Origin: Gloeocapsa sp. PCC 73106
GTDB lineage: Bacteria; Cyanobacteriota; Cyanobacteriia; Cyanobacteriales; Gloeocapsaceae
Assembly: GCF_000332035.1 (NCBI RefSeq)
Contig: NZ_ALVY01000200.1
Span: 1-42,397 of the forward strand
DNA: 42,397 nucleotides
Reading direction: 5' to 3'
The translations under genes were made by a program, and so were the position numbers. The notes under the pieces were generated by a model that searched no databases, was not told the origin of the DNA, and saw nothing but the letters and a program-made list of their open reading frames with translations. Position 1 is the stretch's first letter; every line of letters starts with the position of its first letter. Shown piece by piece: positions 37,389-42,397 of this stretch.

Positions 37389-37742
37389 ATGCTACTAGAA
37401 GACTATTTTAACTTTTTAGCTCCAGATGATATTCGGCTAAAAGGCACGCGTATAGGAATTGAGACGATTCTGTTTGATTATCTATTCCGTGCCCGAACCC
37501 CGGAGGAAATCGCTAAAATCTATTCATCTCTGACTCTGGAGCAAATTTATGCCACGATTCTTTATTACCTACATAACAAAAAAGCTATAGATGCTTACAT
37601 GACCGACTGGTTAGAGTGGGCTGAACATATGCGTGAAGAACAACGCCGCAATCCACCTCTTATTACAGTAAGACTACATAAACTGAGAGCAGAAAGGGAG
37701 GCAATGAAGCAGGCAGATGACCCTCAAATACCTCATGGATGA
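37389..37742 (+). CDS. DUF433 antitoxin, second module
   Basis: A 117-residue DUF433 protein: LLEDYFNFLAPDDIRLKGTRIGIETIL, then RTPEEIAKIYSSLTLEQIYATILYYLHN. It differs strongly in sequence from the copy at 24069, so the two modules are not a recent duplication. The tail is long and basic. It overlaps the downstream toxin gene by 26 bp. Confidence 0.85.
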   Translation: MLLEDYFNFLAPDDIRLKGTRIGIETILFDYLFRARTPEEIAKIYSSLTLEQIYATILYYLHNKKAIDAYMTDWLEWAEHMREEQRRNPPLITVRLHKLRAEREAMKQADDPQIPHG

Positions 37743-38079
37743 GAATGTCGATCCGACCTACACAACTCAACTCCGTCGACTGAAGCCTGATTTATTTGTT
37801 CTGGCAGTAGGTGACTTGACAGCACCACCTAGAGGAACGCTCGACCCAGAAATTTTATGCTGGTGTGAAGAACGTAGTTTTATTCTGGTCACCAACAATC
37901 GCAAATCTATGCCTGTTCATCTAAACGATCATATTGCCAAAGATCGCCACATACCAGGAATTTTGATCTTGAACGCTAAATTAACTATAGGGGAGAATCT
38001 TGAGGAGTTGATCCTCATAGCTGACGCTTCATTTGAGGGTGAATATCAGGATCGAATTGATTTTTTGCCTCTACTTTAA
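37717..38079 (+). CDS. DUF5615 PIN-like toxin, second module
   Basis: A 120-residue PIN-like protein with YLMDENVDPTY at the N-terminus and TNNRKSMPVHLNDH in the centre. The second acidic cluster is weaker than in the copy at 24373 (TNNRKSM in place of TQDDDF), which may change or weaken the nuclease site. The start overlaps the antitoxin gene. It ends 48 bp from the convergent secreted-protein gene. Confidence 0.82.
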   Translation: MTLKYLMDENVDPTYTTQLRRLKPDLFVLAVGDLTAPPRGTLDPEILCWCEERSFILVTNNRKSMPVHLNDHIAKDRHIPGILILNAKLTIGENLEELILIADASFEGEYQDRIDFLPLL

Positions 38080-38127
38080 TGTTCCAATCTATAAAGACGA
38101 CTTTTTACCCAAAACGAGGGGAGGATG

Positions 38128-38796
38128 TCAATTTAAGGTGAACATATCCATATCCTCGAATACGTCTCCTACCTCAAGCTTATCAACTTCTTCAACGATC
38201 GCAATTAAATCCCCATCTTTTGTAGAAACTCGCATATTCCCATCCAAAGATTCCCAGCTATATTGATCTGGTGTTCCCGCAAGGATTAATAAATCTTTCC
38301 CGCTGATAAAGTTTTGAATTGTAGCATAATCTTCGTCTCCTTTACCTACATAAAACGCTTCAGCAGTCGTATTAACAGAGGTGATGAAACTCCCCAGGAC
38401 AAACTCATTACCGCCAGTTTCTACACCAATTAAGACGTCTACTTCTCCTGAACCATTATTATTAAAACGTAGGGGAAAATCATCAGGATGTTCTTTCACT
38501 AACTCGATATCTACCCCCATCACATGCGTATGAGCGCCCTCACCAAAAGCCTGCACTGTATCATTTCCTGCAGTACCAGTGAAAAAAGTCTCATAAAGTT
38601 CTCCATCGGGTCTAGGGGTTGTTTGTCCAACTTGAGTATAGTGGTCTAATCCGGACTTGTATTGACCCTGTTTGATTAATTCTTCCACATCAGGGTTGGC
38701 AAAAATATACATTTCTTCATTAAAACTGTCTGTAATGGGAGCTGCTAAAACAACTGTACTAAAAAACAGACAAACAAGCGGTAAAAATCTCATCAT
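38128..38796 (-). CDS. Small secreted acidic RTX-like protein, partner of the TonB receptor
   Basis: A 222-residue protein with a Sec signal peptide (about 1-19, ending LAA). After it comes an EEMYIFANPDVEELIKQG / SGLDHYTQVG module (27-57), known from calcium-binding exoproteins, then one short glycine-aspartate motif GTAGNDTVQAFGEG (74-87). The C-terminal half shows the pattern seen near the end of RTX proteins (DYATIQNFISGKDLLILAG, then DGDLIAIVEEVDKLEVGD). The chain is rich in Asp and Glu. Its gene starts 9 bp after the receptor stop, so it is probably in the same operon. I do not recognise a described function; a cation- or ligand-binding role in uptake is inference only. Confidence 0.72.
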   Translation of the reverse strand: MMRFLPLVCLFFSTVVLAAPITDSFNEEMYIFANPDVEELIKQGQYKSGLDHYTQVGQTTPRPDGELYETFFTGTAGNDTVQAFGEGAHTHVMGVDIELVKEHPDDFPLRFNNNGSGEVDVLIGVETGGNEFVLGSFITSVNTTAEAFYVGKGDEDYATIQNFISGKDLLILAGTPDQYSWESLDGNMRVSTKDGDLIAIVEEVDKLEVGDVFEDMDMFTLN

Positions 38797-38805
38797 CTAT
38801 CTCCT

Positions 38806-41283
38806 TTAAAATTGTAGTGAAAAAGAACCGATTACGGTAAAAGGTTGACCAGGTTCAATTCCTGTATCGCCTGCATTAGCCGCGTTGATATAGTAAACAT
38901 CGGCAATATTTTTGAAGTTGAGAGCAAAACGGTAGCGGTTACGATTGTAGAAAATAGCCGCATTTCCAATAAGATAATCACCCACCGTATAGCTATTGGC
39001 TAAATCTCCAAAGCGATCGCCCACATAATTTAAACCCGCACCAAAGCCTAATCCTTGTAGAGTACCTGATTGAATTTCATAGGTCATCCACAGACTCGCC
39101 GAGTTATAGGGAACACCAAATAGGCGATTATCAATGAGACTGGGATCTGGATCTTCTGTAACCTTGGCGTCAATGTAAGCGTAAGAAGCAATGATATTCC
39201 ATCCTGGTAAAATTTCACCCACAAGATCTAACTCAACCCCTTCGCTTTTTTGTTCGCCGATCGCAGCTGAGAATAAGGGATTATTGGGATCGGTAACCCC
39301 TACATTCTCCTTAGTGATATTAAAATAGGTCACCGTTGCTAGTAATCTTTGCTCGAATAATTCTGTTTTGATACCTACCTCGAATCCTTCGCCCCTTTCT
39401 GGTTCCAACGTTTCACCTGTGACCGTTGTTTCGCTACTAGGATTGAAAGATTGGGAGTAATTAGCAAAAACACTGAGTGCTGGAATAGGACGATACAACA
39501 AGCCAACCCTGGGGATAAAAGCATCATCGTTCTGTAGCGTCTCTCCTCCTTCGGTAAAGTCGGTTTGAATGTTGTTGATTTTTGTGCTAATAGTGTCATA
39601 ACGAAAACCAGCAACCAAAATTAAGTTACTCAGGAGAGAAATCTGATCTTGCAAATAAAATCCTAAGCGTTCAGAGGTGTTGGTCGTGTCACCAAATATG
39701 GGTAAAGTAGAGCGATCGGGTATAGGATCTTGATCATAGTCTGGATTGAAAATATTGATAGTAGAAGGATCGCCAAAGACAGTCTGAATACCATCCTCGG
39801 ACCGATTTAAATCAACCCCGATCAGCAACTCATGTTTAACGGGTCCCGTAGCAAATTTGCCCACCGCATTAGTATAGAGAGAGTAGGAACGCTGTTGACC
39901 ATCTTGATCGGCAAAAAAGCGGGTTATATTGGGACCATCCACAATAAAAGGGAGAGCAACAACGCTATAGTCATAGTTATAGCTCAGATAACGAAAACTG
40001 TTCCGTAGTTTCCAATTACTATTAAAACGATGCTCAAAGCTATAGCCAATACTAAAATAATCCGTATCAATGGTATCCTGTGGATTATTAATAACCCTCT
40101 CTCGTGGAACCGGAGCAACTCCATCACCCAATTGACTGAGACCGAAATCTGCAGGACCAGTGTCTTTGATATACTCTGCAGAAAACTCTACATCGGTGCG
40201 ATCGTTTATCTTCCAAGCTATCACAGGAGCATAAGAATAGCGCTCAATTGACCTATCAAAATCGCGGAAACTCCACTCGTGCTTATATAACCCATTCAAG
40301 CGATACAATAAATTACCCTGAGGATTCAAAGGACCAGAAATATCGAAGCGAGGACGTATCAATCCCTGATTTCCTAGTTGTAGCTCTATTTCTCTAAAGG
40401 GTTCACTCAAAGGCTTTTTAGATACCAAATTAATAATACCACCCGGCTCAATCTGACCAAAGAGAATCGAAGAGGGTCCTTTGAGGACTTCTATTTGTTC
40501 TAAATTGGCTAGTTCTGGAATAGGTTGAAAATTCCCGTAGACTCGATAACCATCCCGCAGAACTGGAGCACTATTGATTTGACTCCCAAAACCGCGAATA
40601 CTAAAAACGACATCTCGTCCTCCAGTAGTACCACCGAAGTTTACACCACTGACATTTCTCAATACTTCTTCAACGCGAATCGCCTGTTGTTCTCGGATAA
40701 CTCTCTGTGGTATTACTCGCACCGAAAAGGGTGTATCCATAATCTCTGTGTCGGTTCCTGTCCCTATAGCAGTTCTGGGAACCAAATAACCTTCTTGTCT
40801 GGCTTGGGTCGCTACTACTTCGATTTCTTCTTCTGCGGTTGGTGCTTCTCCTGGGGTTAAACTCAATACCAAATTCTGAGTAGATGGGACCACTTGAGCG
40901 CTGGGAATTCCCGTTTTCCCCTTGACTGTGATGCGAATACTAGTATCATCTAGTTGACTTACCGTTATTTGCTGAATCTCAGCGCTGGGATTTTCGGCTT
41001 TAAATTCCTTTCCTTCTGCAAGAGTTAAAACTGCATCTAAAATATCGATAATCAGGATATCTTCCTGAGAAAAAATTAAAGGTTGTAAGTTCGCACTCCT
41101 CGACGGCGTTTCTAGGGTAATGCTCAAACCTTCCGGTGTTGAATCGAGTTTTACTCCCGTAATGGGTGTGGGAGTTCCCTGGACCAACAATTGAGAAGAC
41201 TTATCAACATTTGACTGAGCTAAAACAGGTACATCAGTAATACAACCGAGCAAAATCAGTAAAAACAGGGTTTTTTTCAACAT
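38806..41283 (-). CDS. TonB-dependent receptor with N-terminal AMIN domain
   Basis: An 825-residue outer-membrane receptor. A signal peptide (about 1-22) is followed by an AMIN domain (about 40-145), then a plug (from about 175: TPFSVRVIPQRVIREQQAIRVEEVLRNVSGV) and a 22-strand barrel ending in aromatic SFSLQF. The plug has the siderophore-receptor features VLKGPSSILFGQIEPGGIINLVSKKP. AMIN fusions are typical of cyanobacterial siderophore receptors. The substrate is probably a ferric siderophore, but no synthesis or ABC-transport genes are in the window. It is followed after 9 bp by the secreted-protein gene. Confidence 0.93.
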   Translation of the reverse strand: MLKKTLFLLILLGCITDVPVLAQSNVDKSSQLLVQGTPTPITGVKLDSTPEGLSITLETPSRSANLQPLIFSQEDILIIDILDAVLTLAEGKEFKAENPSAEIQQITVSQLDDTSIRITVKGKTGIPSAQVVPSTQNLVLSLTPGEAPTAEEEIEVVATQARQEGYLVPRTAIGTGTDTEIMDTPFSVRVIPQRVIREQQAIRVEEVLRNVSGVNFGGTTGGRDVVFSIRGFGSQINSAPVLRDGYRVYGNFQPIPELANLEQIEVLKGPSSILFGQIEPGGIINLVSKKPLSEPFREIELQLGNQGLIRPRFDISGPLNPQGNLLYRLNGLYKHEWSFRDFDRSIERYSYAPVIAWKINDRTDVEFSAEYIKDTGPADFGLSQLGDGVAPVPRERVINNPQDTIDTDYFSIGYSFEHRFNSNWKLRNSFRYLSYNYDYSVVALPFIVDGPNITRFFADQDGQQRSYSLYTNAVGKFATGPVKHELLIGVDLNRSEDGIQTVFGDPSTINIFNPDYDQDPIPDRSTLPIFGDTTNTSERLGFYLQDQISLLSNLILVAGFRYDTISTKINNIQTDFTEGGETLQNDDAFIPRVGLLYRPIPALSVFANYSQSFNPSSETTVTGETLEPERGEGFEVGIKTELFEQRLLATVTYFNITKENVGVTDPNNPLFSAAIGEQKSEGVELDLVGEILPGWNIIASYAYIDAKVTEDPDPSLIDNRLFGVPYNSASLWMTYEIQSGTLQGLGFGAGLNYVGDRFGDLANSYTVGDYLIGNAAIFYNRNRYRFALNFKNIADVYYINAANAGDTGIEPGQPFTVIGSFSLQF

Positions 41284-41371
41284 TCCTCACACGTTAATTT
41301 AAACTTCGCTGTTTGTGCTCTAATTTTGTCCCTAAAATAGACACAACTATTTCTCATTAGAGTTAAACAGC

Positions 41372-41392
41372 TTATTGCTAATTATTTTTATC
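41372..41392 (-). promoter_or_regulatory. Candidate Fur-type operator
   Basis: On the minus strand, starting at 41392, the 19-bp sequence matches the Fur consensus (GATAATGATAATCATTATC) at about 12 positions, including GATAA and ATAAT. It lies about 90 bp before the receptor start. This is a weak match in AT-rich DNA. Confidence 0.3.
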
Positions 41393-41495
41393 TGAGTCAG
41401 AATTATATAAGATACTTTATCAAAAAGCAACTGATTGTAGTGAGATGTTAAAAAAAACTTAATTGATATTTAATCGCATTAGCATTCACTACTGA

Positions 41496-41559
41496 GAGCG
41501 ATCGCTTCGCGGCACTTCGTGATCACCTTCGGTGGCGCTGCGCGATCGCACTGGGAAAA
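41496..41559. repeat. GATC-rich hairpin repeat array, copy A (two units)
   Basis: Two units of 21-23 bp, each starting with GATC (GCGATCGC or GATCACC) and holding a mini-hairpin such as CAC-TTC-GTG or CACC-TTC-GGTG. The array ends with GATCGCACTGGGAAAAA. The flanking sequences are the same as in copy B at 41651. Confidence 0.8.
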
Positions 41560-41564
41560 AACCC

Positions 41565-41593
41565 TTGACAATACTGAAATATTCGGCTATACT
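41565..41593 (+). promoter_or_regulatory. Near-consensus sigma-70 promoter without a gene
   Basis: TTGACA at 41565-41570 and TATACT at 41588-41593 are separated by exactly 17 bp; a second box, TATAAT, is at 41599-41604. Transcription would start near 41600 and run rightwards. A 5-bp hairpin GGAAA/TTTCC (41606-41610 and 41618-41622) would lie at the 5' end. The only short frame (ATG at 41603) codes for ten residues. The next gene on the right lies on the other strand. Confidence 0.55.
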
Positions 41594-41650
41594 ATTGTTA
41601 TAATGGAAATCTGTGCTTTCCTGTGGACCCCTTGAAAAGTTCCCAAAGAA

Positions 41651-41736
41651 GAGCGATCGCTTCGCGGCACTTCGTGATCACCTTCGGTGGCGCTGCGCGA
41701 TCACCTTCGGTGGCACTTCGTGATCGCACTGGAAAA
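41651..41736. repeat. GATC-rich hairpin repeat array, copy B (three units)
   Basis: Identical to copy A for its first 50 bp, then with one extra 23-bp unit (GATCACC...CACTTCGT), and the same GATCGCACTGG(A)AAAAA end. The difference of one whole unit suggests unit gain or loss by slippage or recombination. Confidence 0.8.
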
Positions 41737-41738
41737 AC

Positions 41739-41765
41739 CATTTCCCCTTTACCCCTTCCTTTTAC
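41739..41765 (-). repeat. Purine-rich dispersed repeat, short inverted copy 3
   Basis: On the minus strand this reads as AAGGAAGGGGTAAAGGGG-AAA, matching the core of copies 1 and 2. It covers the stop codon region of the methylase gene. Confidence 0.5.
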
Positions 41766-42397
41766 TCCAATTCTAACTGAGTAGGTAAAGACTGACACTG
41801 ATAAGATAAACGACTAATTTCTGGCCAAGAAATCACTAAACTATTATAAGTAAAACTCTCTTCATTCCATTTTTGCTGTTCGCACAGATTATATAAGCGG
41901 TAAGCTAAATCCTTCCCTAACTCTCCTTTGGGACCGATTCTCGCTAACAATCGCCCTGCGCCGCTTTCTCCTTGGGTTTCTAAGACTCTAGCTAGATGTT
42001 GGGTCATTTTCCAGATGGGGATGCGTTTGTCTGTTTCTGGTTTCCACTCATTGGGTAGTTCTTGACGGGAGAGGAGATGGACTTTTCCTGCTTTGGCTTC
42101 GATTATTCCTGCTTCTACTAAGCCTTCAACGCTGGTGTTTTTGGCTCTGGATAGGGTTTCTGCTTCTCCGTAGGACGCGGGTTGAAATTGATGTTGCTCA
42201 AACCAGATTAGAGCCCAACGGGTATCGTTGTCAAATTCGCCTTCTTGCTCACTGAGGAATTCGTCTAGGGTTTGGTTGATTTGTTCTAAGGCTGTACGTA
42301 TGGTGACTGGGGTTTCGTCGGCTTCGACTACGGCGCTATATTGGGAGAATATGCCGATTCCTGGTCCTATACTGGCTTGGGCTAGGTCTACGGGGGC
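41762..42397 (-). CDS. DUF1156-type adenine-specific DNA methylase, C-terminal part
   Basis: The last 211 codons of a gene that continues past the right edge; the frame is open up to 42397. The sequence shows the C-terminal pattern of the large Zn-ribbon adenine-specific DNA methylases (COG1743/DUF1156): PVDLAQASIGPGIGIFSQY, ALEQINQTLDEFLSEQEGEFDNDTRWAL, YGEAETLSRAKNTSVEGL and YRLYNLCEQQKWNEESFTYNSLVISWPEI. The catalytic domain with the NPPY motif lies outside the window. The full protein is normally about 900 residues. In other genomes such methylases sit with DUF499 ATPases in defence-like loci, so the DNA to the right deserves attention. Confidence 0.85.
   Translation of the reverse strand, partial: APVDLAQASIGPGIGIFSQYSAVVEADETPVTIRTALEQINQTLDEFLSEQEGEFDNDTRWALIWFEQHQFQPASYGEAETLSRAKNTSVEGLVEAGIIEAKAGKVHLLSRQELPNEWKPETDKRIPIWKMTQHLARVLETQGESGAGRLLARIGPKGELGKDLAYRLYNLCEQQKWNEESFTYNSLVISWPEISRLSYQCQSLPTQLELE

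Larger units (their letters stand above)
41284..41761. other. Repeat-rich intergenic region
   Basis: 478 bp without a gene. It holds the receptor promoter region, a candidate Fur site, two GATC-rich repeat arrays, an orphan promoter and a short inverted copy of the purine-rich repeat. A 66-codon frame across the arrays on the minus strand is judged spurious. Confidence 0.7.

Noticed and set aside
41598-41798. 66-codon open frame across the GATC arrays on the minus strand
   Set aside because: Its codons are the repeat units themselves; no domain and no ribosome site.
1-42397. Insertion sequences or prophage
   Set aside because: No transposase, integrase or phage structural gene was recognised.

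Overview
This window is chromosomal DNA from a cyanobacterium. It is moderately AT-rich and carries roughly thirty copies of the HIP1 octamer GCGATCGC, counted by eye. It also encodes typical cyanobacterial proteins: a CBS-CP12 fusion, a DUF2949 protein, an SpkB-type kinase with pentapeptide repeats, and an AMIN-TonB receptor. The genus cannot be fixed from sequence alone. Most of the window is housekeeping DNA with short operons and many convergent overlaps. Accessory pieces (toxin-antitoxin modules, repeats, an iron-type uptake locus, a DNA methylase) are concentrated near 6 kb, 24 kb and 37-42 kb.

Layout. 1-282 is non-coding, with several strong hairpins and a set of 10-bp direct repeats in front of an acetolactate-synthase-like gene and maf. 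2.5-4 kb holds an RsbW-like ATPase coupled to a STAS-sugar transferase fusion. 4.3-6.6 kb holds a gamma-glutamyltransferase and an AbrB-Doc toxin-antitoxin pair. 6.7-9.9 kb holds argG, CBS-CP12, DUF2949 and a rhomboid protease. 9.9-16.1 kb holds clpB, a THUMP-type RNA methyltransferase and a larE-cutA-moeA operon. 16.2-17.4 kb has two tRNA-Ser genes in opposite orientations around a class 3 lipase. 17.4-22 kb holds a TPM protein with LemA, a YciI-like protein and pheT. 22.3-24.7 kb holds an SpkB-like kinase and a DUF433-DUF5615 toxin-antitoxin pair. 24.8-31 kb holds a cellulose-synthase-like glycosyltransferase, typA, a conserved cyanobacterial hypothetical protein and remA-gmk-clpP. 31-37.2 kb holds an NFACT/RqcH homologue, an exported metallo-beta-lactamase-fold protein, a GFA-family protein, an MscS-related membrane protein and a class II histone-deacetylase-like enzyme. 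37.4-38.1 kb has a second DUF433-DUF5615 pair. 38.1-41.3 kb is a two-gene operon of a TonB-dependent receptor and a small secreted acidic RTX-like protein. 41.3-41.8 kb is an intergenic stretch with two GATC-rich repeat arrays around a near-consensus promoter that has no gene. The right edge cuts a DUF1156-type adenine-specific DNA methylase.

Functional themes. Several genes serve protein quality control (ClpB, ClpP, RqcH-like, rhomboid) and metal or cofactor handling (LarE, CutA, MoeA, TonB receptor). Others serve envelope polysaccharide (STAS-sugar transferase, BcsA-like glycosyltransferase) and signalling (RsbW-like, SpkB-like, CBS-CP12). The best candidates for something undescribed are the TonB receptor with its secreted companion, the partner-switch module fused to a glycan-initiating enzyme, the structured leader at 17-151, and the orphan promoter with repeats beside the methylase gene.
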